In this document: in pieces, positions 54,252 to 63,236 of the stretch
Numbering within the stretch: position 1 is the stretch's first letter
Layout: each line of letters begins with the position of its first letter
Source of the DNA: SZAS-103 sp038316385
GTDB lineage: Bacteria > Pseudomonadota > Gammaproteobacteria > Xanthomonadales > Xanthomonadaceae
Direction of reading: 5' to 3'
Assembly: GCA_038316385.1 (NCBI GenBank)
Contig: JBBQAN010000014.1
Location: 1 to 64,000 of the forward strand
Length of the DNA: 64,000 bases
Translations under genes and position numbers: made by a program
Notes under the pieces: model-generated
Seen by the model: only the letters and a program-made list of their open reading frames with translations
What the model was told of the DNA's origin: nothing
Databases searched by the model: none

Positions 54252-56161
54252 CAGACCTCGAGGCTCGCAAGGTCGCCTTTCAACTCCAGCCACGTCTTGC
54301 GATCGCTGGCGCGCTTTTTCCCGAGCAGCATGTCCATCAGCGCGTGCGTTTCCGGGCCGTCATCGACCGTGAGTTGCACGAGGCGGCGCGTGTCCGGATG
54401 GACGGTGGATTCGCGCAATTGCGACGGATTCATTTCGCCGAGCCCCTTGAAGCGGGTGACATTGACGGTGCCGCCAAAGCCCTTGCTACTAGCGACCTTT
54501 TCTTTCTCGATGCGTTCGAGCAACAAGGCCTTCTCTTCTTCATCGAGCGCGTAGAACACCTGCTTGCCGACGTCGACCCGGAACAACGGCGGCATCGCCA
54601 CGAAAATGTGGCCAGCGGCGACGAGCGCGGGGAAGTGGCGCAGGAACAATGCGGACAACAACGTTGCGATATGCAGACCGTCGGAATCGGCATCGGCGAG
54701 CACGATGATCTTGCCGTAGCGCAGGCCATCGATGTTGGCGTGGCCGGGATCGCAGCCGATCGCGACTGCGAGGTCGTGCACTTCGTTCGAGGCGAGCACG
54801 CCCGAGCTTTCGACTTCCCACGTATTGAGGATCTTGCCGCGCAACGGCAGGATCGCCTGGAAGTCCTTGTCGCGCGCCTGTTTCGCGCTGCCACCGGCGG
54901 AGTCGCCTTCGACGAGGAACAGTTCGGTGCGCGAGAGATCCTGCGAAATGCAGTCGGCCAGCTTGCCGGGCAGGGCAGGGCCTTGCGTCACCTTCTTGCG
55001 AATGACTTGTTTCTCGGTCTTCAATCGCGCAGTCGCCCGTTCGATCGCGAGTTGCGCGATCGCTTCGCCAGCTTCGACGTGCTGGTGCAGCCACAACGCG
55101 AACGCGTCGTGCGCTGCACCTTCGACGAAGGCTGCCGCTTGGCGTGAAGACAAACGTTCCTTGGTCTGGCCGGAAAACTGCGGGTCAGCGAGCTTCACCG
55201 ACAACACATACGACGCACGATCCCAGACATCTTCCGGCGCCAGCCGCACTCCCCGCGGCAGTAAACCGCGCAGGTCGCAGAACTCGCGCAAGGCCTCGGT
55301 CAATCCGGTGCGCAGGCCGTTGACGTGGGTGCCGCCTTGCGCGGTCGAGATCAGGTTGACGTAGCTTTCCTGCACGAGTTCGGCACCGTCTGGCAGCCAG
55401 CCGATCGCCCAGTCGGCGATCTCGGACGTGCGCGCGAGCGAACCGACGAAGAGTTCCGGTGGCAGGCAGGTGCGGCCGGTGATTTCGCCCTGCAGGTAAT
55501 CGCGCAAGCCGTCGCGGTAATGCCATTCCATGCGCTCGCCACTCGCTTCGTCGAAGAAACGAACAGTCAAGCCGGGACACAGCACCGCTTTCGCGCGCAG
55601 CAGGTGCTTGAGCGGTTTGGGTGCGAACGTAGGTGTGTCGAAGTAGCCCGCATCCGGCCAGAAGCGCAGCCTGGTACCGGTATTTTTCTTGCCGACAGCG
55701 CCGGTATTTTTCAACTTCGAGGTCGGATCGCCGTTCGCGAACGTCATGACATATTCGCCGCCATCGCGTTTGATGACGATCTCGAGCTTTTTCGATAAAG
55801 CATTCACCACGCTTACGCCAACGCCGTGCAGGCCGCCCGAGAAGCTGTAATTGCGATTGTTGAATTTGCCACCGGCGTGCAGGCGGGTGAGGATCAATTC
55901 GGCGCCGGGAATTTTTTCCTCGGGATGGATATCGACCGGCATGCCCCGCCCATCGTCGGAGACTTCGCAGCTTCCGTCATTGAACAGGGTCAGCTCGATC
56001 GTGGTCGCGTGCCCGGCCAGTGCCTCGTCCACTGCGTTATCGACGACTTCTTGCGCGAGATGGTTTGGCCGTGTGGTGTCGGTGTACATGCCCGGGCGGC
56101 GCTTGACCGGGTCCAGCCCGGACAGGACTTCGATATCGGCGGCGTTGTAACGGCTACTCAT
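54251..56161 (-). CDS. parE: DNA topoisomerase IV subunit B
   Basis: The 636-residue protein has the GHKL ATP-binding domain (VDNAVDEALAGHA, SDDGRGMPVDIHPEE, GLHGVGVSVVNALS), a transducer domain and the TOPRIM motif VEGDSAGGSAKQARD with DADSDGLHIATLL. Length and motifs match ParE and not GyrB. It pairs with ParC to decatenate chromosomes. The ATG at 56161 agrees with the family start; upstream codons in frame are not conserved. Confidence 0.96.
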   Translation of the reverse strand: MSSRYNAADIEVLSGLDPVKRRPGMYTDTTRPNHLAQEVVDNAVDEALAGHATTIELTLFNDGSCEVSDDGRGMPVDIHPEEKIPGAELILTRLHAGGKFNNRNYSFSGGLHGVGVSVVNALSKKLEIVIKRDGGEYVMTFANGDPTSKLKNTGAVGKKNTGTRLRFWPDAGYFDTPTFAPKPLKHLLRAKAVLCPGLTVRFFDEASGERMEWHYRDGLRDYLQGEITGRTCLPPELFVGSLARTSEIADWAIGWLPDGAELVQESYVNLISTAQGGTHVNGLRTGLTEALREFCDLRGLLPRGVRLAPEDVWDRASYVLSVKLADPQFSGQTKERLSSRQAAAFVEGAAHDAFALWLHQHVEAGEAIAQLAIERATARLKTEKQVIRKKVTQGPALPGKLADCISQDLSRTELFLVEGDSAGGSAKQARDKDFQAILPLRGKILNTWEVESSGVLASNEVHDLAVAIGCDPGHANIDGLRYGKIIVLADADSDGLHIATLLSALFLRHFPALVAAGHIFVAMPPLFRVDVGKQVFYALDEEEKALLLERIEKEKVASSKGFGGTVNVTRFKGLGEMNPSQLRESTVHPDTRRLVQLTVDDGPETHALMDMLLGKKRASDRKTWLELKGDLASLEV

Positions 56162-56371
56162 GCGTATCCATACAGTGAAAGGCGAGGATGCGGTTGATAT
56201 CGGCAAAGCGTCAAGGTTTCGTTATTGCAATAAAATTTTCGTTAAAGTTCATTTGCGGTTCAGGTTAGGTTCGGTTTCAGGCGGGCAAGGTGCCTCGTCG
56301 CCAAGTCGGAGAGATGGATGCTCAGCCGGATCATGTCGCCAGGATGGCGCTTCACTTTCGAGGAAACGCCC

Positions 56372-56680
56372 ATGCGCAATCTTCCGTGTCGCAAGCCATT
56401 TCATCGCAAGCTTTTACTCTGTTCCGCCATCGCCAGCCTGATCCTTGTTCCAAGCGCATTTGCCCACAGTCACCATGGCGCTTCGGCCTATGCCGCCAGC
56501 GGACACGCAGGATTCAATCATCGCAATTTTGCAAGTTCCCGTAGCCATGCCAATGCGCAGGACGAAGCTCAGGCATTCAGTGCCGATCGCAGCCAGTCCC
56601 TGACTACCGCCGACTCCCGCAACTCCCGCAAGCACGATCGTGTGCCGGACGAGGAAGAATTGGCGCAACCCGAACTCTAA
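56372..56680 (+). CDS. Small secreted His/Ser-rich hypothetical protein
   Basis: The 102-residue protein has a signal peptide (MRNLPCRKPFHRKLLLCSAIASLILVPSAFA) and a mature part rich in His, Ser and Ala (HSHHGASAYAAS, SSRSHANAQ). It is disordered-looking with no family match. AGGAAA before the ATG supports the start. Its His-rich N-terminus may bind metal, but this is inference. The 210 bases upstream hold a short GTTAGG/GTTCGG run and no gene. Confidence 0.6.
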   Translation: MRNLPCRKPFHRKLLLCSAIASLILVPSAFAHSHHGASAYAASGHAGFNHRNFASSRSHANAQDEAQAFSADRSQSLTTADSRNSRKHDRVPDEEELAQPEL

Positions 56681-56707
56681 ACCACGCATTCGTATTTCTG
56701 CACCCCG

Positions 56708-56737
56708 CGCCCCGGCCTTGACCGGGGCGTTGTCGTT
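56708..56737 (+). terminator. Rho-independent terminator candidate
   Basis: CGCCCCGG and CCGGGGCG form a perfect 8-bp stem around a six-base loop, followed by TTGTCGTT. It lies 28 bases after the small secreted gene and before pyrG. Confidence 0.65.
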
Positions 56738-56806
56738 CAAGAGCACAGCGGCTCGCGGCGCCACACCAGAGCCTGTAGAATGTGGTTTTCCGGAACCGCT
56801 GAAACC

Positions 56807-58483
56807 ATGACCCGCCTGATTTTCGTGACCGGTGGTGTGGTGTCCTCACTTGGCAAGGGCATTGCATCGGCGTCTCTGGCCGCCATCCTCGAAGCCCGCG
56901 GCCTGCGGGTGACGCTGATGAAGCTCGATCCCTACATCAACGTCGATCCGGGCACCATGAGCCCGTTCCAGCACGGCGAGGTGTACGTCACCGATGACGG
57001 CGCCGAAACCGACCTCGACCTCGGCCACTACGAGCGCTATGTGCGCATCCGCCTGACCCGCAAGAACTCGGTCACCACGGGACGCATCTACGAGAACGTG
57101 ATCCGCAAGGAACGCCGTGGCGATTACCTGGGTGCGACCGTGCAGGTGATTCCGCACATCACCGACGAAATCAAACGCTGTATCGACGAGGCGACCGAAG
57201 GCTTCGATGTTGGCTTGGTTGAAATCGGCGGCACGGTCGGAGATATCGAGTCGCTGCCCTTCCTTGAAGCGATCCGCCAACTCCGCACCGAACGCGGCCC
57301 CGAGCGCGCTATCTTCATGCACCTCACGCTGGTGCCGTTCATCGCTGCTGCGGGTGAGTTGAAGACCAAGCCGACCCAGCATTCGGTGAAGGAATTGCGT
57401 TCGATCGGCATCCAGCCCGACATCCTGCTGTGTCGTTCCGAGCAACCGCTGCCGGAATCGGATCGCCGCAAGATCGCGTTGTTCACCAATGTGCCGGAAA
57501 GTGCGGTGATTTCGGCAATCGACCTCGACAGCATCTACAAGATTCCGCTGTGGCTGCATGCGCAGGGCCTCGACCGGATCGTCGTCGAGCGCCTGCATCT
57601 GGAAGACAAGGCGAAACCGGCTGATTTGTCGGAATGGATCGCGACGGTTGATGCGGTCGAGCATCCGGTCGATGAAGTCACCATCGGCGTGGTCGGCAAG
57701 TATGTCGATCATCAGGACGCCTACAAGTCGCTCGGCGAAGCGTTGCGCCACGGCGGTCTGCGCCAGCGCACACGCGTGAAGCTCAAATGGCTGGAATCCG
57801 AAGCGATCGAAAAACACGGAGCTGCCGCATTGCTGGACGATGTCGATGCGGTGCTGGTGCCTGGCGGCTTCGGCGATCGCGGGTTCGAGGGCAAAGTACT
57901 CACGTCGAAATACGCACGCGAAAATGGCATCCCGTATTTCGGCATCTGCTATGGATTACAGGCCGCCGTCGTGGATTTCGCACGCAACGTCGCCGGCTTG
58001 AACGACGCGGCGAGCAGCGAAAACGATCGTGCATCACCCGACCCGGTGATTGGCCTGATCACCGAATGGCGCACCGCGAGCGGAGATGTCGAGAAACGCG
58101 ACGACGCCTCCGATCTTGGCGGCAGCATGCGGCTTGGCTTGCAGGAACAGCGCATCAAGCCCGGCACGCTTGCGCACAAGTTGTATGGCAAGGATGTCGT
58201 CGGCGAGCGTCATCGCCACCGCTACGAATTCAACAACCGCTATCGCAGCCAACTCGAAGATGCGGGTTTGGTGATCAGCGCGAAATCAATGGACGATTTG
58301 CTGGTCGAGATGATCGAGTTGCCGCAGTCCGTACATCCGTGGTTCCTCGCCTGCCAGGCGCATCCGGAATTCCTGTCCACACCGCGCGATGGGCATCCGT
58401 TGTTTGTAGGCTTCGTACGTGCCGCACGTGAGCGCAAGGCGAACGCGGGCAGCGGACGCCTGTTGAAGGAAGCGAGCGCTTGA
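56807..58483 (+). CDS. pyrG: CTP synthase
   Basis: The 558-residue enzyme starts TRLIFVTGGVVSSLGKG and contains the CTP-synthase amidoligase domain (ASLAAILEARGLRVTLMKLDPYINVDPGTMSPFQHGEV) and a C-terminal glutaminase domain with GICYGLQ and the closing HPEF. It makes CTP from UTP and glutamine. The ATG at 56807 matches the family start. Confidence 0.96.
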   Translation: MTRLIFVTGGVVSSLGKGIASASLAAILEARGLRVTLMKLDPYINVDPGTMSPFQHGEVYVTDDGAETDLDLGHYERYVRIRLTRKNSVTTGRIYENVIRKERRGDYLGATVQVIPHITDEIKRCIDEATEGFDVGLVEIGGTVGDIESLPFLEAIRQLRTERGPERAIFMHLTLVPFIAAAGELKTKPTQHSVKELRSIGIQPDILLCRSEQPLPESDRRKIALFTNVPESAVISAIDLDSIYKIPLWLHAQGLDRIVVERLHLEDKAKPADLSEWIATVDAVEHPVDEVTIGVVGKYVDHQDAYKSLGEALRHGGLRQRTRVKLKWLESEAIEKHGAAALLDDVDAVLVPGGFGDRGFEGKVLTSKYARENGIPYFGICYGLQAAVVDFARNVAGLNDAASSENDRASPDPVIGLITEWRTASGDVEKRDDASDLGGSMRLGLQEQRIKPGTLAHKLYGKDVVGERHRHRYEFNNRYRSQLEDAGLVISAKSMDDLLVEMIELPQSVHPWFLACQAHPEFLSTPRDGHPLFVGFVRAARERKANAGSGRLLKEASA

Positions 58484-58499
58484 TCGCGGTGGACGCAGC

Positions 58500-59327
58500 A
58501 TGAATCTCTGCGGCTTCGAGGTCGGCCTCGACAAACCGTACTTCCTGATCGCCGGCCCTTGCGTCATCGAGTCGATGCAATTGCAGCTCGATACGGCCGG
58601 TGCATTGAAAGAGATCACGAGCAAGCTCGGCATCCCCTTTATCTTCAAGTCGAGTTTCGACAAAGCCAACCGCACATCGGGCACGAGCTTTCGCGGCCCG
58701 GGGCTTGAAGAAGGCCTGAAGATTCTTGCCGAAGTGAAGCGTCAGATCGGCGTGCCGGTGTTGACCGACGTCCACGAATATACTCCGATGGACGAAGCCG
58801 CATCCGTCGTCGATGTGCTGCAGACGCCAGCCTTCCTGTGCCGCCAGACTGACTTCATCCAGAAGGTCGCGTCCGCCGGCAAGCCGGTCAACATCAAGAA
58901 AGGCCAGTTCCTGTCGCCGTGGGAAATGAAGCACGTTGCTGCGAAAGCGCTGGCGACCGGAAATGCGCAAATCATGGTCTGCGAGCGCGGCGCGAGCTTC
59001 GGCTACAACAACCTCGTCTCCGACATGCGCAGCCTCGCGGTGATGCGCGACACCGGTTGCCCGGTGGTGTTCGATGCGACGCATTCGGTGCAGTTGCCCG
59101 GTGGCGCGGATGGCAAGTCGGGTGGTCAGCGCGAGTTCGTGCCGGTTCTTGCGCGTGCGGCGATCGCGGTCGGCATTGCTGGCATCTTCATGGAAACGCA
59201 TCCGGATCCGGACAAGGCGCTCAGCGACGGGCCGAATGCCTGGCCGTTGGGGAAGATGGAGGCTTTGCTGGGGATATTACTTGCTATCGATAATGCGACG
59301 AAGCAATACGGCTTCCTTGAGGCCTAG
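58500..59327 (+). CDS. kdsA: 3-deoxy-8-phosphooctulonate synthase
   Basis: The 275-residue enzyme condenses arabinose 5-phosphate and phosphoenolpyruvate to Kdo 8-phosphate for LPS. Conserved segments are IAGPCVIES, FKSSFDKANRTS, DVHEYTPMDEA and DATHSVQLPGG. It lies 16 bases after pyrG. It would feed on PEP produced by the enolase encoded downstream. Confidence 0.96.
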   Translation: MNLCGFEVGLDKPYFLIAGPCVIESMQLQLDTAGALKEITSKLGIPFIFKSSFDKANRTSGTSFRGPGLEEGLKILAEVKRQIGVPVLTDVHEYTPMDEAASVVDVLQTPAFLCRQTDFIQKVASAGKPVNIKKGQFLSPWEMKHVAAKALATGNAQIMVCERGASFGYNNLVSDMRSLAVMRDTGCPVVFDATHSVQLPGGADGKSGGQREFVPVLARAAIAVGIAGIFMETHPDPDKALSDGPNAWPLGKMEALLGILLAIDNATKQYGFLEA

Positions 59328-59332
59328 ATTTG

Positions 59333-60235
59333 ATGAGAATTATTCTAGTTGTCTGCTTGCTTCTTGCATGGCCTGTCCGCTCAGCCGTACCCCTGCACGA
59401 CAGATCGCAGATTGAGGTGCTGTACGACAGTATGAATGCTGCATATCAGCCCTTGAAAAATTGTGTGCATGACAAGCTCGTTGGGCGTAGTGATTCCCGC
59501 CATGCGCTTTACTCGGAAATTGCAGCTTCCGGTAGGTTGCCGCAGATACTCTTTGAATCGGAACGCTTACTCGATGTCCGAATGATAGACAAGCCGGCTC
59601 AATCAGATCGTGCGCGAGTGCAACTTCTGATCGAAACACTGCAACGATGGGAAAGTGGAGCCGATGTAAACCATACGCCGCACACCGACGGCGACTACAT
59701 GTACATGGCGTTTCGGTTGCGCAGGCAAATCGCCGCCGATGTAGTCATTGGGCGAACTCATTCCGTCTCATGTCGTCAGCCAGCAGCGCTGGCGACATGG
59801 ATTCAAGAAGAAGACGACTTTGAAACGACGACCAATTTCTGGTCTGCGTCAAAGCCTTTTCTTGATTGCCAAGACAAGTACATCGCGAGTATCGGAGGTC
59901 GAAGCATGAATTACATGACGACCGTCGTGCATGGAGCCAATTTGCAGGAGCTGTTAGAGGCAGGAAGGGCATTACTAGACCCATCCAACCCGTTCTTGGT
60001 GATTGCGAACAGAGCCGATGTAACTGACGAAGCTCGCGTTAGGGCATTGCTGAGTGGGTTGGGCGCTCAACTGCATTCAGGATCGAAAGGCGAGGCATAC
60101 GGAGCCCAAGAACGTAAACTCCTCGTCATCTTTTTTCTGGAACGGGCCTCTGCGTCTGCAACCAAGTCCAAATGTGTGCCGTCTGCAAGACTTGTCAATT
60201 ATGCAAAGATCCTAGAGAGAAGAATCCAAGAATGA
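59333..60235 (+). CDS. Hypothetical secreted protein between kdsA and eno
   Basis: The 300-residue protein has a short signal peptide (MRIILVVCLLLAWPVRSAVP) and a soluble helical body with a few Cys (NCVHDK, SCRQP, DCQDK, KCVPS). Its base composition looks more AT-rich than its neighbours. Its stop overlaps the eno start as ATGA. I recognise no family. In most relatives kdsA and eno are adjacent, so this is probably a later insertion that has been kept in the operon. Confidence 0.7.
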   Translation: MRIILVVCLLLAWPVRSAVPLHDRSQIEVLYDSMNAAYQPLKNCVHDKLVGRSDSRHALYSEIAASGRLPQILFESERLLDVRMIDKPAQSDRARVQLLIETLQRWESGADVNHTPHTDGDYMYMAFRLRRQIAADVVIGRTHSVSCRQPAALATWIQEEDDFETTTNFWSASKPFLDCQDKYIASIGGRSMNYMTTVVHGANLQELLEAGRALLDPSNPFLVIANRADVTDEARVRALLSGLGAQLHSGSKGEAYGAQERKLLVIFFLERASASATKSKCVPSARLVNYAKILERRIQE

Positions 60236-61623
60236 ACATCACTTCAATCCACGCCCGCGAAATCCTCGATTCCCGCGGCAATCCCACTCTCGAAGCCGAA
60301 GTCACCCTGAGCGACGGTTCGTTCGGTCGCGCGGCGGTGCCTTCGGGCGCTTCCACAGGCTCGCGCGAAGCGGTCGAGTTGCGCGATGGCGACAAGACGC
60401 GTTACGGCGGCAAGGGCGTAACGCGCGCGGTCGCGAACGTCAACGGTGTAATCGCCGATGCGCTGCGAGGTTTCGACGCCGAGAACCAGAAAGGCCTCGA
60501 CGCGACGATGATCGCGCTCGATGGGACGCCGAATAAAGGCAAGCTCGGCGCGAACGCGCTGCTCGGTGTTTCGCTCGCGAATGCGCATGCGGTCGCGGCG
60601 TCGAAGAAGCTGCCGCTCTGGAAATATCTGTCCGAAATGGCACCGCCGGCCGTCCTTGGCGTGAGTTCGACCGCTTCGGACGCCCCGGCCCAGCCATCCG
60701 TGGCTGGGCGCTCGCAAGCGCAGCCGTTGCCGATAGGGCAACGGCAAAACGCGCTTGCTCTCCCTGTTCCCATGATGAACATCATCAACGGTGGCGCGCA
60801 TGCGGATAACAACGTCGACTTGCAGGAATTCATGATCCTGCCGATTGGCGTGCAGTCGTTCGCGGAAGCGTTGCGGGCTGGCGCGGAAATTTTCCATGCG
60901 TTGAAGGCGGTGTTGAAGGCGAAGGGATTGTCGACCGCAGTCGGCGACGAAGGTGGCTTCGCGCCGGACTTCCGCAGCAATGTCGAGGCGCTGGATACGA
61001 TCATGGAAGCGATCGGCAAGGCCGGTTACGTCGCTGGCGACGACATCCTGCTCGGCCTTGATGCCGCGTCGAGCGAGTTCTACGAGAACGGCAAGTACAA
61101 CCTGGTGGGCGAGGGCAAGCGGCTGTCGTCCGAACAGTTGGTCGATTTCCTCGCCGATTGGGCGAAGCAGTATCCGATCATCACCATGGAAGACGGCATG
61201 GCCGAGCAGGATCGCGACGGCTGGAAGTTGCTCACGCAACGTCTCGGCAGCACGGTGCAGCTTGTGGGCGACGACAACTTCGTGACCAATCCGGCGATCT
61301 TCCGTGAAGGCATCAAGGACGGCATCGCCAACGCCATCCTGATCAAGGTCAATCAGATTGGCACGCTCAGTGAGACCTTGGAAACCATCGCGATGGCCGA
61401 CGCGGCGAATTACGCGGCGGTGATCTCGCACCGTTCCGGCGAAACCGAAGACACAACCATCGCGGATATTTCTGTTGCGACGACCGCGAACCAGATCAAG
61501 ACCGGTTCGCTGTGCCGTTCTGATCGCGTCGCGAAATACAACCAGTTGCTGCGTATCGAGGAATTACTGGGCGCCGATGCGCATTACATCGGTCGCGATG
61601 CTTACCTGCGTTTCAGTCGCTGA
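60232..61623 (+). CDS. eno: Enolase with a hairpin-encoded internal insert
   Basis: The 463-residue glycolytic enzyme converts 2-phosphoglycerate to PEP. Key segments are present: MNITSIHAREILDSRGNPTLEAEVTL, MMNIINGGAHADNN, VGDEGGFAP, EDGMAEQDRDGW, GDDNFVTN and SHRSGETEDTTIAD. It is about 30 residues longer than usual. The extra length lies between SEMAPPA (about residue 140) and LPVPMMN (about 176), a surface loop before the catalytic region, and is encoded by three consecutive hairpins at 60688-60745. The frame is kept, so the protein is probably active. Confidence 0.95.
   Translation: MNITSIHAREILDSRGNPTLEAEVTLSDGSFGRAAVPSGASTGSREAVELRDGDKTRYGGKGVTRAVANVNGVIADALRGFDAENQKGLDATMIALDGTPNKGKLGANALLGVSLANAHAVAASKKLPLWKYLSEMAPPAVLGVSSTASDAPAQPSVAGRSQAQPLPIGQRQNALALPVPMMNIINGGAHADNNVDLQEFMILPIGVQSFAEALRAGAEIFHALKAVLKAKGLSTAVGDEGGFAPDFRSNVEALDTIMEAIGKAGYVAGDDILLGLDAASSEFYENGKYNLVGEGKRLSSEQLVDFLADWAKQYPIITMEDGMAEQDRDGWKLLTQRLGSTVQLVGDDNFVTNPAIFREGIKDGIANAILIKVNQIGTLSETLETIAMADAANYAAVISHRSGETEDTTIADISVATTANQIKTGSLCRSDRVAKYNQLLRIEELLGADAHYIGRDAYLRFSR
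60688..60745 (+). repeat. Triple-hairpin element inserted in frame in eno
   Basis: Three consecutive inverted repeats are visible: GCCCAGCCA/TGGCTGGGC (60688-60709), GCGCT/AGCGC (60708-60721) and GCCGTTGCC/GGCAACGGC (60723-60745). They encode the extra enolase residues. The structure resembles a mobile palindromic element that entered the gene without breaking the frame. Confidence 0.8.
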
Positions 61624-61638
61624 GAGCAAATCCAAAGT

Positions 61639-62043
61639 ATGTATCGCCTGCTCGCCCTCGTGCTACTGATCCTGCTCGTCGTGCTGCAGATGCGGCTATG
61701 GCAAGGCGAGGGCAGTTGGACTGCCGAGCAGGAACTCAAGGTGCAGGTCGAACAGCAACGCGCGGAAAACGCGAAGCTCAAGGAACGCAATGCGGCGCTT
61801 GCGGCCGAGGTCGGGGATCTCAAGACCGGCGAAGCTGCCGTGGAAGAACGTGCGCGCTCCGAGCTCGGGATGGTCAAGCCAGGTGAAACGTTCTATCGCG
61901 TGGTCGAGCCGCAGGATCCGAAAACCAGCATGCGCGCGGAAGACGTGCCCGAAGATGCCGCGTTGCCAGCGGTACAAGCGCCAGTCCAAACGTCGCCTGC
62001 GCAAACGCGGTCCAGGACGCCCGCGCAGGCGCCAAAGCGATGA
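61639..62043 (+). CDS. ftsB: Cell division protein FtsB
   Basis: The 134-residue protein has one N-terminal membrane helix (3-18), a periplasmic coiled coil (AEQELKVQVEQQRAENAKLKERNAALAAEV) and ERARSELGMVKPGETFYRVV, as in FtsB. It joins FtsL and FtsQ in the divisome. The C-terminal 35 residues are a Pro/Gln/Thr-rich extension. The eno-ftsB-ispD-ispF order is usual in the group. Confidence 0.93.
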   Translation: MYRLLALVLLILLVVLQMRLWQGEGSWTAEQELKVQVEQQRAENAKLKERNAALAAEVGDLKTGEAAVEERARSELGMVKPGETFYRVVEPQDPKTSMRAEDVPEDAALPAVQAPVQTSPAQTRSRTPAQAPKR

Positions 62044-62741
62044 GTTGGGTGGTGGTGCCGGCGGCCGGCACTGGCGCGCGTTTCGGCACCGGTTTGCCGA
62101 AGCAATACCAGCAACTCGCAGGAAGACCATTGATCGCGCAGACCCTGGCGCGGTTGCTTCTACACCCTGCCATTGAAGGCGCGATGGTCGCGCTCGCAGC
62201 CGACGACACCCATTGGGCGGCACTAGCATCGGACTTCGGCAAACTCGTGTTGACCTGTATCGGCGGTGTCGGCCGCGCCGATTCAGTGCTCGCCGCGCTG
62301 CATGCGCTTCCGGAAACGATCGCCGACGACACGATCGTACTGGTGCACGACGCCGCGCGCCCGTGCGTGCGCCTTGAGGACATCGACCGATTGTTTGCTG
62401 CCGCGCAACGCGATCCGGTTGGTGCGTTACTGGCGACGCCGGTTCGCGACACGCTCAAGCACGCCGATGCGCAGGCGCGCGTGACCGCGACCGAACCGCG
62501 CGAACGGTTCTGGCGCGCGCAGACGCCGCAAGCGTTTCGCCGCGGCGCATTGACGCGCGCGCTGGCGCAGGCGAATGCAGATAACGTTGCGATTACCGAC
62601 GAATCGATGGCGATGGAACGGCTCGGCCTGCAACCATTACTGGTCGAGGGCAGCGAAGACAACATCAAGGTCACAGTCACCGCCGATCTCGCATTGGCAG
62701 AGTTCATCCTTGCGACGCAGCGCAATGAGGAATCGACATGA
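62040..62741 (+). CDS. ispD: 2-C-methyl-D-erythritol 4-phosphate cytidylyltransferase
   Basis: The 233-residue enzyme adds CMP to MEP in isoprenoid synthesis. VVPAAGTGARFGTGLPKQYQQLAGRPLI carries the nucleotide-binding signature, and VLVHDAARPCV and ITDESMAMERLG are conserved. Its ATG overlaps the ftsB stop as ATGA. Confidence 0.95.
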   Translation: MSWVVVPAAGTGARFGTGLPKQYQQLAGRPLIAQTLARLLLHPAIEGAMVALAADDTHWAALASDFGKLVLTCIGGVGRADSVLAALHALPETIADDTIVLVHDAARPCVRLEDIDRLFAAAQRDPVGALLATPVRDTLKHADAQARVTATEPRERFWRAQTPQAFRRGALTRALAQANADNVAITDESMAMERLGLQPLLVEGSEDNIKVTVTADLALAEFILATQRNEEST

Positions 62742-63226
62742 ATGGCGCGATCCGCATCGGCCAGGGCTTCGACGTGCACGCATTCGGTGACGGCGATCAC
62801 CTCATGCTCGGCGGTGTGCGCGTGCCGCACGCACGCGGTGTCATCGCGCATTCGGATGGCGATGTCGCGATCCACGCGTTATGCGACGCGATCCTCGGCG
62901 CGCTCGCGCTCGGCGACATCGGTACCCATTTCTCGCCCGACGACCCGCGCTGGCGCGGCGCCAACAGCCGTGTGTTCCTGCGCCACTGCACCGCGCTGGC
63001 GCGCGCGCGCGGCTGGATTGTCGGCAACGCGGACATCACCATCATCTGCGAGCACCCGAAGATTGGCCCACATGTGAACGCGATGCGCGCGATGCTTGCT
63101 GAAGACATGGTCGTCGAAACGGATGCGGTCTCGGTCAAGGCAACCACCACCGAGCGTCTGGGTTTTTGCGGACGCGAGGAAGGCATCGCGGCGATGGCCG
63201 TCGTGTTGTTGCAAACAGTCGGTTGA
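62738..63226 (+). CDS. ispF: 2-C-methyl-D-erythritol 2,4-cyclodiphosphate synthase
   Basis: The 162-residue enzyme cyclises CDP-ME 2-phosphate. GQGFDVHAFG supplies the metal-binding Asp and His, with HSDGDVAIHALCDAILGAL, DIGTHFSPDDPRWRGANS and KATTTERLGFCGREEGIAA also conserved. It overlaps ispD by ATGA. Confidence 0.96.
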   Translation: MNGAIRIGQGFDVHAFGDGDHLMLGGVRVPHARGVIAHSDGDVAIHALCDAILGALALGDIGTHFSPDDPRWRGANSRVFLRHCTALARARGWIVGNADITIICEHPKIGPHVNAMRAMLAEDMVVETDAVSVKATTTERLGFCGREEGIAAMAVVLLQTVG

Positions 63227-63236
63227 TCGGCATTAC

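Noticed and set aside
60244..61431. 395-codon minus-strand frame opposite enolase
   Set aside because: It is an antisense shadow of a very well conserved gene.
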